Assembly (NCBI GenBank): GCA_047975205.1
Contig: JBKEDC010000022.1
Coordinates: 1 to 28,777, forward strand
DNA: 28,777 nt
Source of the DNA: JBKEDC01 sp047975205
GTDB lineage: Bacteria > Bacteroidota > Bacteroidia > Bacteroidales > Prolixibacteraceae
Direction: 5' to 3'
The notes under the pieces are model-generated. The model was given only the letters and a program-made list of their open reading frames with translations, was not told the origin of the DNA and ran no database searches. Positions 1-6,181 of this stretch are shown in pieces. The first letter of the stretch is position 1, and the number at the start of each line of letters is the position of its first letter. The position numbers and the translations under genes are program-made.

Positions 1-125
1 CGTTTTATTTCTCTTCTAATTGTGCTTTCATCAAAGCCCAACTGCTTTGCAATAAAAACTTTTGTCTTTCTGCTTTTTAAATATGCTTCAATGGCATATC
101 TTTGTTCCAATCTTAAATGTCTCAT
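1..125 (-). mobile_element. IS30-family transposase, N-terminal fragment (runs off left edge)
   Basis: Reading the minus strand from an ATG at 123-125 gives 41 codons open to the window edge. The peptide starts MRHLRLEQRYAIEAYLKS and contains FIAKQLGFDESTIRREIK. This is the typical N-terminal helix-turn-helix of IS30-family transposases, which bind the insertion sequence ends and catalyse DDE transposition. Only this DNA-binding head is visible; the catalytic DDE part would lie left of the window, so I cannot tell whether the element is intact. I could not define the terminal inverted repeat with certainty in 126-320. It lies downstream of, and in the same direction as, the ccsA operon. Confidence 0.75.
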
Positions 126-187
126 CTTTAACCTTTTTAGTCGAAGACAAAGGAAGCATTTAATTCTGTGAGAGAAATCCTTTGTGC

Positions 188-226
188 TTTCTCTCTTTGC
201 GTAGCGAAACGAAGCAAAGAGAGAAA
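188..226 (-). terminator. Hairpin downstream of ccsA
   Basis: A perfect 13-bp inverted repeat (188-200 with 214-226) encloses a 13-base loop about 100 bases past the ccsA stop codon. On the minus strand it is followed by only a short, mixed T-rich stretch, so termination of the resB-ccsA transcript is likely but not certain. It could also belong to the end of the insertion sequence on its left. Confidence 0.45.
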
Positions 227-325
227 ATCATCTCCTAAACGAGCATTTGCTAATGGAATTTTTCTTATTGTCTTCACTTTTTTAGGAGTAAAGAGGGAAA
301 AATCTTTAGGAAACCTAATTCTAGC

Positions 326-1123
326 CTAAGTTTGTGAATAACTATGCATACTCCCTCTTGCTGAAGGTAAATAATTCACACCTTTCCATGTGATGAGTAA
401 AGAAATGAATGCTATAATGAGTAATATCATAGCTAGTTTTATTAATTTAGGGTAGGTTTTTCTTAAATGTATATATAATAAATAGAAGGAACAAGTTGCA
501 AAAGCCCATGTTTCTTTAGGATCCCATGACCAATAATTAGCCCAAACTTCTTTTGCCCATAGAGCTCCCATGATCAAGCCTAACATTAGGAAACCTACTC
601 CGGCATATGCCATTCGGTCAGTACGATGAGTGTAATCCTTAGGTAAAATTTGCCCTTTATGGGCGCGCCACAGATACGCTACAGCCATCAACATTGCTGC
701 TGCCAATAAAGCGTATGATATAATATATACAGATACGTGAGGAACAAACCACGGACTTTGCAAAGCCGGCATTAGGTTTTTATTTTGAACCTCAGGCATA
801 AAAAATATTAATGATGAAAATACAATTGCCATCGCGGCTGAATATGAAAGCATCCAATTATACGCCCATTTTTTATAGACAAAGAAACCCACTAAACTAA
901 TATAAATGGCATACCACAATCGGGTTTCTCCCATGGTTCGCATTGGCGGCCTTCCGAAGCTTATCCATAAGCCAATAGCAAATGCTAACAAAGTTAGAGT
1001 TCCTAACAAGAAAAGGGGTGGTGCTAACTTATTCCATTTAGTTTTTATTAAAGCAAAAAGCCCCCCTGTAAGCCAAAAAAGTATGGCCGGAAATAGAAAA
1101 TATGAATATACTGACCAATTCAT
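326..1123 (-). CDS. ccsA: Cytochrome c biogenesis protein CcsA (heme handling)
   Basis: This 265-residue polytopic membrane protein belongs to the CcsA/ResC family, the heme-handling half of system II cytochrome c maturation. It carries heme across the inner membrane for attachment to apocytochromes. The diagnostic WWD motif is at residues 189-206 (WAKEVWANYWSWDPKETW). Conserved histidines flank it: H129 in HVSVYIISY, and H260 in the terminal GSMHSYS. About eight hydrophobic segments are visible. The start codon lies three bases after the resB stop, so the two genes are co-transcribed and probably form one complex. The length fits a stand-alone CcsA rather than a ResB-CcsA fusion. Identification is firm; the cytochrome served is not visible here. 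Confidence 0.93.
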   Translation of the reverse strand: MNWSVYSYFLFPAILFWLTGGLFALIKTKWNKLAPPLFLLGTLTLLAFAIGLWISFGRPPMRTMGETRLWYAIYISLVGFFVYKKWAYNWMLSYSAAMAIVFSSLIFFMPEVQNKNLMPALQSPWFVPHVSVYIISYALLAAAMLMAVAYLWRAHKGQILPKDYTHRTDRMAYAGVGFLMLGLIMGALWAKEVWANYWSWDPKETWAFATCSFYLLYIHLRKTYPKLIKLAMILLIIAFISLLITWKGVNYLPSARGSMHSYSQT

Positions 1124-1126
1124 TGT

Positions 1127-2362
1127 TTAATGTTTTTGTTGATGCTTCCAAAATAAACTCAAGGCACCTAATACGAGCATAGTTAAGCCTATTTGCGTGA
1201 GAATCTTCCATGGATCATATATAAATTGGAAGATACTAATTGTCGATGCTTTACCTTGTTTGTCGTCAAAACTAGACTGATAAACAGACCATGGTCCTAA
1301 GTGTAGGGGTTTATTTACTTCTATAAGATGCTCCGATTCAACACCATCTTGTTTTATTTGTACCAATGAGGAATAAGCTTTAGCTTCCGGAGACATCATG
1401 ACCATTGCTTGATTATTTGGTAGTACCAACATTTTATATGGCACTTGCTGGTTACCGCAAGTTATCCACCCTTGATTACCACTGGCTAGTCTTATTAACA
1501 CAGCAGGAGGTAGGCTATCATCTTTTTTATACATATAGCTTCCATTTTTATCTGGAGCCGCGTTGTCCAAATAAGTTAACATACGGTAACTTTGATGCTG
1601 TAAACTAAATGTGTGCTCCGTTGAATCTACATCGTAAAACTCTGGAGAGCCTTCAGGCAGGAATTTTCCCGTTTTATCGTCAATTATTGCAAGCTTGGGC
1701 AGGTAGGTTTCCATTTGAAAATCAATAAGCTTCAAGCGAAATGGTAAATCGTATTCTTTACCTGACTGAGCTAAGGCCTTGTGGATAACTCCGCCTTCCT
1801 GAACCCTAGCTCGTAGCTGTAGCTTATCGGCAGTGCCGAACCCTAAAGAAAAAAGCACAATTAATAATCCGGCATGGTTTAAGAAAAAACAGATGTTTAT
1901 AGAACTAACTTCCCATTTTAGTCGTCTAAAAGTAGCAAAACTAAGAGTGATAACTAAATATAAATAGCTTAATATAAACGGATAATAGCTTGTCATCTCC
2001 CTAATCCCCAAACGAGCTGGGATATCGGTGATGTGAGTGTCGTTAGTTTGGAGTGTTAGTCCTAATATTATACTTAAAATACCGATGAACAATAGCGAAG
2101 ATAAAGCCGCTGTTCCTGATGCTAAAAAGCGAGTAATTTTGTGTTCCGGTAGAAGCCTGCAAATTAATATCGATAAAAACAATAGTAACAGAACCAAAAT
2201 CACATTGGCAGGGTAAGACAAAATTCCTAGTGGAAAGGCTCCGAGAAAGGACTGTAGTCCTAACCCTACCATCAATATAATTAACAGCAAAAACGAAGCC
2301 TGTTGTATCTTCTTATATTTCATCATAATATTTGCAAATGTAATAAATAATATCAGCTGCAT
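1127..2362 (-). CDS. resB: ResB/Ccs1-like cytochrome c biogenesis protein
   Basis: The 411-residue protein has the ResB/Ccs1 layout: three to four N-terminal membrane helices (about residues 17-170), a large extracytoplasmic region (about 170-375, with features such as GPWSVYQSSFDDKQGK), and one C-terminal helix (about 385-405). ResB partners CcsA in system II cytochrome c maturation and is thought to hold apocytochrome and heme during thioether formation. It is immediately upstream of ccsA. The start is uncertain: the given ATG at 2362 precedes two further ATGs at 2326 and 2323 (MMKYKK), and no clear ribosome binding site separates them; the later pair gives a more typical short cytoplasmic tail. 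In several Bacteroides this pair follows nrfHA; here a divergent tRNA cluster lies upstream instead. Confidence 0.85.
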   Translation of the reverse strand: MQLILFITFANIMMKYKKIQQASFLLLIILMVGLGLQSFLGAFPLGILSYPANVILVLLLLFLSILICRLLPEHKITRFLASGTAALSSLLFIGILSIILGLTLQTNDTHITDIPARLGIREMTSYYPFILSYLYLVITLSFATFRRLKWEVSSINICFFLNHAGLLIVLFSLGFGTADKLQLRARVQEGGVIHKALAQSGKEYDLPFRLKLIDFQMETYLPKLAIIDDKTGKFLPEGSPEFYDVDSTEHTFSLQHQSYRMLTYLDNAAPDKNGSYMYKKDDSLPPAVLIRLASGNQGWITCGNQQVPYKMLVLPNNQAMVMMSPEAKAYSSLVQIKQDGVESEHLIEVNKPLHLGPWSVYQSSFDDKQGKASTISIFQFIYDPWKILTQIGLTMLVLGALSLFWKHQQKH

Positions 2363-2402
2363 GAACTAATTAAAATTTGTTTGTTTTTTTTCAATACAAA
2401 CG

Positions 2403-2433
2403 CTTGTAGATTAAAAAATGTGCTATATATTTG
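2403..2433 (+). promoter_or_regulatory. Bacteroides-type promoter for the tRNA cluster
   Basis: TATATTTG at 2426-2433 matches the Bacteroides -7 consensus TAnnTTTG. CTTG at 2403-2406 matches -33 TTTG in three of four bases, with 19 bases between them. Transcription would start near 2440, about 40 bases before tRNA-Ser. Confidence 0.7.
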
Positions 2434-2478
2434 CACCCACGTTCAGAGGAGAGTAATACTCTGTTTAAATAATGTTTT

Positions 2479-2570
<92 letters not shown>

Positions 2571-2584
2571 TTTTCTCTGAATTT

Positions 2585-2659
2585 CGGGATGTAGCGCAGT
2601 CCGGTTAGCGCACCTGTTTTGGGAACAGGGGGTCCCAGGTTCGAATCCTGGTATCCCGA
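2585..2659 (+). tRNA. tRNA-Pro(UGG), copy 1
   Basis: The acceptor CGGGATG pairs with TATCCCG. The anticodon arm is CCTGT-TTTGGGA-ACAGG, giving anticodon TGG. The T-arm is CCAGG-TTCGAAT-CCTGG and the variable loop is 5 bases. CCA is not encoded. It lies 14 bases after tRNA-Ser. Confidence 0.94.
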
Positions 2660-2702
2660 CGTATTGAGTTTGCTGTTTAGGTCTTCATTGAATGAATTGA
2701 TT

Positions 2703-2776
2703 CGGGATGTAGCGCAGTCCGGTTAGCGCACCTGTTTTGGGAACAGGGGGTCCAGGTTCGAATCCTGGTATCCCGA
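2703..2776 (+). tRNA. tRNA-Pro(UGG), copy 2
   Basis: It is identical to the copy at 2585 except for one missing C, which shortens the variable loop to 4 bases. All stems still pair, so it is probably functional. The acceptor 3' end and the following 40 bases are the source of the repeat found again at 5115-5176. Confidence 0.92.
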
Positions 2777-2785
2777 CAGCAAGAT

Positions 2786-2820
2786 AAGAAGGCTTACAAT
2801 ATTGTAAGCCTTCTTTTATT
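2786..2820 (+). terminator. Strong hairpin plus T-rich tract between tRNA-Pro(UGG) and tRNA-Pro(GGG)
   Basis: A perfect 30-base palindrome (2786-2800 with 2801-2815, no spacer in DNA) is followed by TTTTATTTT. It has the form of an intrinsic terminator. It ends only a few bases before tRNA-Pro(GGG), leaving no room for a separate promoter. Either it is leaky, or it acts in processing, or the last tRNA is poorly expressed. Confidence 0.7.
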
Positions 2821-2822
2821 TT

Positions 2823-2897
2823 CGGGATTTAGCTCAGTCCGGTTAGAGTACACGTCTGGGGGGCGTGGGGTCGCTGGTTCGAATCCAGTAATCCCGA
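2823..2897 (+). tRNA. tRNA-Pro(GGG)
   Basis: The acceptor CGGGATT pairs with AATCCCG. The anticodon arm is CACGT-CTGGGGG-GCGTG (anticodon GGG; last stem pair T-G). The T-arm is GCTGG-TTCGAAT-CCAGT with one G-T pair. The fold is complete. It forms the left border of the A/T-rich island, and a decayed copy lies at 5171-5244. Confidence 0.88.
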
Positions 2898-2940
2898 CTT
2901 ATAAAAGTCTGATTTTGAAAATCAGCAAGTTGGAAAATAA

Positions 2941-2985
2941 AAAGTGTCTCAGCTCTCTTAATTGAGACAGTTTGAGACACTTTTT
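2941..2985 (+). terminator. Hairpin with T-run after tRNA-Pro(GGG), part of the island edge repeat
   Basis: AAAGTGTCTCA (2941-2951) pairs with TGAGACACTTT (2973-2983), followed by more T residues; a nested alternative pairs TGTCTCA with TGAGACA at 2963-2969. It is a likely terminator for the tRNA transcript. The same TGTCTCA...TGAGACAGTT element recurs at 5011-5062. Confidence 0.6.
2962..2979 (+). repeat. Left edge repeat of the three-gene island
   Basis: TTGAGACAGTTTGAGACA here matches TTGAGACAGTTGGGACA at 5046-5062 with one substitution and one missing base. Both copies sit at the downstream side of a TGTCTCA...TGAGACA hairpin. The pair brackets the island genes. Confidence 0.6.
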
Positions 2986-3124
2986 GCTTTTAGAGATACT
3001 AATTTCGTTTTTAGACATATATTTTTGTCGTATTTTGTCTTACAAATGGAATACAAACGACATTGCCAATCCAAATTATTTTGGATTTATTTTTAAATTA
3101 TTTTGTATTGCAGAGAGTATAAGT

Positions 3125-3640
3125 TTGAATATTAAATACATAGCGAATAGAAAAAATATTCAACAAAAGGATATTGCACAGGCGTTGAAAGCAACTACTA
3201 ATACAGTTAATAATTGGTTTAATGGAAGCACCACGCCTAAAGCTGATTTGATGCCAGATATAGCAGGACTATTAAGAGTGCCTGTTCAAGTTCTCTTTAT
3301 GCCTAATGAGAAGGTTAAGAAGATGGATAATTTTTATACCTCTATACATGAAGTTGCTATTAAAACAGAGCAGGAGGAAGGTATAAGTGAAGAAAAAACA
3401 AACTTTGTTTCATTTGCACCTGCATTTAGACCATCATCATCTAAGATTTTTCCTTTTCCTTTTTCTTTTAGAGGATACACTGCTAAGGATCAAGATCAAA
3501 ACACAAAAGATAAAATAAGTGATTTGGAACGAAAATTAATAGAAGCGCAAGAAAAGCAAATTGAGTATATGGAGAAATATGTAAGATTACTTGAAGAAAC
3601 GCGAGAAGCTAAAAAGGAATCTAGCAAAGGAGTCATTTGA
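3125..3640 (+). CDS. XRE-family HTH protein with C-terminal coiled coil
   Basis: With a TTG start at 3125 (AGAGAG about 8 bases upstream) the product is 171 residues. Residues about 1-60 form a Cro/CI-type helix-turn-helix: NIKYIANRKNIQQKDIAQAL, then TTNTVNNWFNGSTTPK, then an IAGLLRVPVQVLF helix. A low-complexity linker rich in S, F and P follows (about 95-120), then a charged coiled coil (about 128-165, ISDLERKLIEAQEKQIEYMEK). This is the layout of a dimeric repressor or phage-like regulator. The frame stays open back to a TTG at 2972, but that codon lies inside the tRNA terminator hairpin and its product would be an unlikely hydrophobic leader. A palindrome TTTGT-ctt-ACAAA at 3034-3046 could be its own operator. 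The target genes are unknown; the two genes downstream are candidates. Confidence 0.7.
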   Translation: MNIKYIANRKNIQQKDIAQALKATTNTVNNWFNGSTTPKADLMPDIAGLLRVPVQVLFMPNEKVKKMDNFYTSIHEVAIKTEQEEGISEEKTNFVSFAPAFRPSSSKIFPFPFSFRGYTAKDQDQNTKDKISDLERKLIEAQEKQIEYMEKYVRLLEETREAKKESSKGVI

Positions 3641-3720
3641 GAATCGTTTATAGGAATCCTAAACTAAGCAACAATAGTAACTATTAATATAAGTGTGCGA
3701 TACAATAATAAATTGCAATA

Positions 3721-4683
3721 ATGGAAACAATGTTTTTTATTCTGATAGTGGCAATACTATTATTTGTAATAATTGCAGCTAATAGAGGGAAAGTTGAAGA
3801 GAAGAAAAATATACAACGGGGAGAAGTGATAACTTTTGAAAGTAAAGAATCAAAAGTGAATAAAGAGTCTGCTGATGAGGCTAGAGATATTTTAGAATAT
3901 ACCGACGAATATTTAGGCAATGATGAATACCGAAGACTAGCTAATATAGCTGGTTTAGAGTATGAAGATGAAATGTGGGAGGAATTAAAAACAATTGAGG
4001 ATGACGATGCAGAAGAGTGGTTGCAAAAGGAAAAAGAGATTTATGGCTTTGTTAGTAATAAGGTATATGAAGAAGTCTATAGAAAAAAGAGAAAAGCAGA
4101 TGTTGATTTAGGTAGAAGGTGGGAAACGACAAATGAAGAAGGAAGCGTTATTCAGCATTACTCTCAACTTACACATGCAGAAAGGCAATTTAGTGATGAG
4201 TACTTTATAGCTGAAGATGCAGAACAAAAAGGAAATATTATTAAAGCTGTTGACAATTATAAAAAAGTAGCTTTTGCAGACTTCTATTTAGCAATCCAAG
4301 CTCAAAAGAGAATACTCATTATTTATGAGAAAGAAAAGATGTATAGTGAGCTGATTGATTTTTGCGAAAAATGCCTTAATGTAGAAAAGACTGACAGAAA
4401 ATATGTGAGTAGTAAATTGTATAAAACTTTATATAGAATGGGAAGAGATGCGGAGAAACAATTGCATTACGAAAACAGCATCTTGTATTATGAAAAAGTT
4501 TGTCGTAATTTCCCTATTGATGGAGCATTTGAAAGATTGGTAATAGTATATAGAAAGCTAAATAGATTGGAAGATGAAATAGAGATATGTAGACATTACT
4601 TATCTCTTAAAAATAAATCTTTGGTGAAGCAAACCTATTTTGCTGAAAGAATGGAGAAATCATTGAAAAAGCTGAATAAATAA
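3721..4683 (+). CDS. Membrane-anchored helical-repeat (TPR-like) protein, unrecognised
   Basis: The 320-residue product has one N-terminal membrane helix (about residues 4-20, FFILIVAILLFVIIAA) followed by a basic stretch, consistent with the bulk facing the cytoplasm. The body is very rich in E, K, D and Y. Residues about 150-310 look like TPR-type helix pairs: AERQFSDEYFIAEDAEQKGN, IKAVDNYKKVA, AIQAQKRILIIYEK, HYENSILYYEKVCRNFP, RLEDEIEICRHYL. TPR arrays bind peptides or partner proteins, so this may be a membrane-tethered scaffold; that is inference. It starts 80 bases after the HTH gene on the same strand. I do not recognise the family and assign no function. Confidence 0.75.
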   Translation: METMFFILIVAILLFVIIAANRGKVEEKKNIQRGEVITFESKESKVNKESADEARDILEYTDEYLGNDEYRRLANIAGLEYEDEMWEELKTIEDDDAEEWLQKEKEIYGFVSNKVYEEVYRKKRKADVDLGRRWETTNEEGSVIQHYSQLTHAERQFSDEYFIAEDAEQKGNIIKAVDNYKKVAFADFYLAIQAQKRILIIYEKEKMYSELIDFCEKCLNVEKTDRKYVSSKLYKTLYRMGRDAEKQLHYENSILYYEKVCRNFPIDGAFERLVIVYRKLNRLEDEIEICRHYLSLKNKSLVKQTYFAERMEKSLKKLNK

Positions 4684-4790
4684 CATCACAAGTGATGTTT
4701 TAAATATAGAACAATACAAATAAAAAGGGAGAATTAATAGAAGAAATTATTTGCAACCTAAGCCTCGAACATGTTGGAGGCAAAGATAAA

Positions 4791-5006
4791 TTGAAGAGCG
4801 ATTTACTTAAATTAGGAAATGATTGTGCGACTACTGAAGAGTTTGCTATTAAAATTAGAGATAATTATCCGCAGATACAGCATTTACATGATAGCTTCAT
4901 GAGAAAACAAACAAAAATAACTGCAAGTTCTGCAAAATTCCTTGCGGTAATTACAGGCATAGGATTGGCTGCAGGAATAATATTAGTGCTAATAGAAATG
5001 ATGTAA
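4791..5006 (+). CDS. Small membrane protein, start codon unclear
   Basis: From a TTG at 4791 the product is 71 residues: a charged helical N-terminal part (about 1-45) and one C-terminal membrane helix (about 47-70, FLAVITGIGLAAGIILVLI), a tail-anchored layout. The reading frame stays open upstream to a TAG near 4710, and the extra peptide (LIEEIICNLSLEHVGGKDK before LKSDLL) looks coding. A good ribosome binding site, AGGGAG at about 4727, sits just before an ATA at 4737, while the TTG has no clear site. An 89-residue product from an unusual ATA or ATT start, or a gene that has lost its ATG, are both possible. It lies 107 bases after the helical-repeat gene. Function unknown. Confidence 0.5.
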   Translation: MKSDLLKLGNDCATTEEFAIKIRDNYPQIQHLHDSFMRKQTKITASSAKFLAVITGIGLAAGIILVLIEMM

Positions 5007-5010
5007 GGGA

Positions 5011-5062
5011 TGTCTCAAAAACAGCATCAAACCACAAGATACACTTTGAGACAGTTGGGACA
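5011..5062 (+). repeat. Right edge repeat of the three-gene island
   Basis: TGTCTCAAA (5011-5019) and TTTGAGACA (5045-5053) are a 9-bp inverted repeat. They are followed by GTTGGGACA, so the block mirrors the left-edge element at 2945-2979. It begins 4 bases after the last island gene and may also act as its transcription end, although no T-run follows. Confidence 0.55.
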
Positions 5063-5114
5063 TCTGCATTATACATTGTGTATTAATAAGATATATGTAG
5101 GGGAAACCCCTGAT

Positions 5115-5176
5115 ATCCCGACAGCAAGATAAGAAGACTTACAATATTGTAAGTCTTCTTATCTTGCTGTCGGGAT
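5115..5176. repeat. Perfect 62-base palindrome at the right border of the island
   Basis: Bases 5115-5145 are the exact reverse complement of 5146-5176, with no spacer. The left arm repeats the sequence after tRNA-Pro(UGG) copy 2 (ATCCCGACAGCAAGATAAGAAG, then a hairpin). The right arm ends in CGGGAT, the first bases of the tRNA-Pro(GGG) copy. At the original locus (2772-2828) the corresponding arms pair only in the middle. One central pair differs from the original by a compensated change (G-C to A-T). Confidence 0.95.
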
Positions 5177-5244
5177 TTAGCTCAGTCCGGTTAAAGTACA
5201 CGTCTGGGGGGCGTGGGGTCGCTGGTTCGAACCTAGTAATTCGT
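5171..5244 (+). pseudogene. Decayed copy of tRNA-Pro(GGG)
   Basis: It matches tRNA-Pro(GGG) at 2823-2896 base for base through the anticodon arm except one G to A change in the D-arm. It then degenerates: the T-stem 3' side and acceptor 3' side (AATTCGT in place of AATCCCG) no longer pair. The anticodon loop is intact but the fold is not, so it is almost surely non-functional. The copy marks a duplicated tRNA end at the right border of the island. Confidence 0.88.
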
Positions 5245-5286
5245 CTCCAATATAACTAGCTCATATTAAGCTAGTTATATTGGAGA
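5244..5286. repeat. Strong 18-bp stem-loop after the tRNA pseudogene
   Basis: TCTCCAATATAACTAGCT (5244-5261) pairs perfectly with 5269-5286 across a 7-base loop. No T-run follows on either strand, so it is not a standard terminator. It starts exactly where similarity to the tRNA ends and may be a remnant of an inserted element. Confidence 0.8.
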
Positions 5287-5399
5287 TGGATCACCAACAA
5301 AAGTTGAATCTATGCCTAGGTCCAAAAATATCTCCAGAGCCGGCTTTTAGAGCTACAGCGAGAGGAGTAACGGATATCGATTTTTCTTATTTAGAGTAG
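5286..5399 (+). other. Short open stretch, possible gene remnant
   Basis: An ATG at 5286 opens a 37-codon frame (MDHQQKLNLCLGPKISPEPA...DIDFSYLE, then TAG). The minus strand is also open here in a frame reading ISVTPLAVALKAGSGDIFGP. Either could be a remnant of a longer gene or part of a dispersed repeat. There is no ribosome binding site and no recognisable family, so I do not call it a gene. Confidence 0.25.
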
Positions 5400-5420
5400 T
5401 ATAAAATTTATGCGTAAAAA

Positions 5421-5681
5421 TTAAAATCCACCCAATTTTTGAACTAATCCATTATTTGCATGTTTAGCTACGACAGACTTCAAATTAGCAGCCTTATTTG
5501 AACGAATAATATTTTTCAATCATAGATGTTACTTTGGAAAGACCTGCCACTGCAGTCTCTTTATTGGTAGTTTTACGCAATCGACGTAGTGCGTTACGCA
5601 TGATTCTAGCGTAATATTTATTGAGAAGACGTTTCGTATCATCTTGTCTGGTCCTTTTTTTAGAAGACTTAGATTTGCCAT
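5421..5681 (-). pseudogene. rpsT: Ribosomal protein S20 gene with two frame-breaking lesions
   Basis: The start reads MAN, and after a one-base loss near 5671 the frame continues KSSKKRTRQDDTKRLLNKYY, then ARIMRNALRRLRKTTNKE and SMIEK. Near 5508-5511 the frame breaks again: about 14 bases appear missing compared with the usual spacing. A third frame then gives IRSNKAANLKSVVAKHANNG, ending in TAA at 5421. Joined together this is clearly bacterial S20, a primary binder of 16S rRNA (usually about 84 residues). It lies 34 bases after tRNA-Glu on the same strand, an arrangement I associate with Bacteroides. As written it cannot make S20. It is either a decayed duplicate with an intact copy elsewhere, a true loss, or a sequence error; two separate lesions argue against simple error. 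Confidence 0.85.
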
Positions 5682-5715
5682 TCCCTGCTTTCTCCTCGAA
5701 TATATTTCTTGAAAG

Positions 5716-5787
5716 TAGCCCGTAGGGGAATCGAACCCCTGCTACCAGGATGAAAACCTGGCGTCCTAACCACTAGACGAACGGGCC
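5716..5787 (-). tRNA. tRNA-Glu(UUC)
   Basis: Reading the minus strand, the acceptor GGCCCGT pairs with ACGGGCT (terminal G-T). The anticodon arm is CCAGG-TTTTCAT-CCTGG (anticodon TTC) and the T-arm is AGGGG-TTCGATT-CCCCT. The discriminator is A and CCA is not encoded. It is followed by the rpsT pseudogene. Confidence 0.95.
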
Positions 5788-5817
5788 AATATAGCAATCC
5801 TGTTTTTTTTATATTCG

Positions 5818-5848
5818 CAAATATACACGCTCATTTTATTTTTGCAAA
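5818..5848 (-). promoter_or_regulatory. Bacteroides-type promoter for tRNA-Glu
   Basis: On the minus strand TTTG (5848-5845) and TATATTTG (5825-5818) are separated by 19 bases, an exact match to the Bacteroides consensus. Transcription would start about 25 bases before the tRNA. Confidence 0.75.
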
Positions 5849-6181
5849 CTTCACAAGACTTTTGAACTCACTCTGCGAAAAATACTCTAAGAACTATAGG
5901 TAGGAATCTGAACCTCCCGAAACGTGATGCGAATTAAATATCTTTTTTTTATTTCCGCAAATATTTTGAGTTTTTTATTTCTCCGTAGATTCTAGAATCA
6001 AATGCTCGTTTTATTTTAAGCGACCAATTTAATTTCGCCAACGGGTCTTTCAAATCAATTTTAGTGATATATGTCAGAAAATTAGTCAGAAAATTATTTT
6101 ATGGTTAATACATTCTAAAGTGTTAAAAATTATTTTGTTTGATTTTATTTATAATATAAAATAAGCTTTCAGACAAACTTC
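5849..6181. other. Gene-free stretch with a possible degenerate promoter/tRNA copy
   Basis: No gene is supported here. The segment 5950-6020 (T-run, then CCGCAAATATTTT and ATGCTCGTTTTATTTT) resembles the tRNA-Glu promoter region at 5801-5845. The segment 5896-5925 has a weak T-arm-like look on the minus strand. This could be a worn duplication of the tRNA-Glu 5' region, but the match is too poor to call. Confidence 0.25.

Noticed and set aside
232..288. 8-bp inverted repeat CTCCTAAA/TTTAGGAG as an end of the IS30-type element
   Set aside because: It is short, both arms lie on the same side of the transposase, and no target duplication can be checked within the window.
2972..3124. Upstream extension of the HTH gene to a TTG at 2972
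   Set aside because: The codon lies inside a tRNA terminator hairpin and the added 51 residues are hydrophobic and unlike any HTH protein start.
5880..6020. A second, degraded tRNA-Glu with promoter upstream of the real one
   Set aside because: A T-arm-like segment and a T-run/CGCAAATA match are visible, but acceptor and anticodon arms cannot be built.
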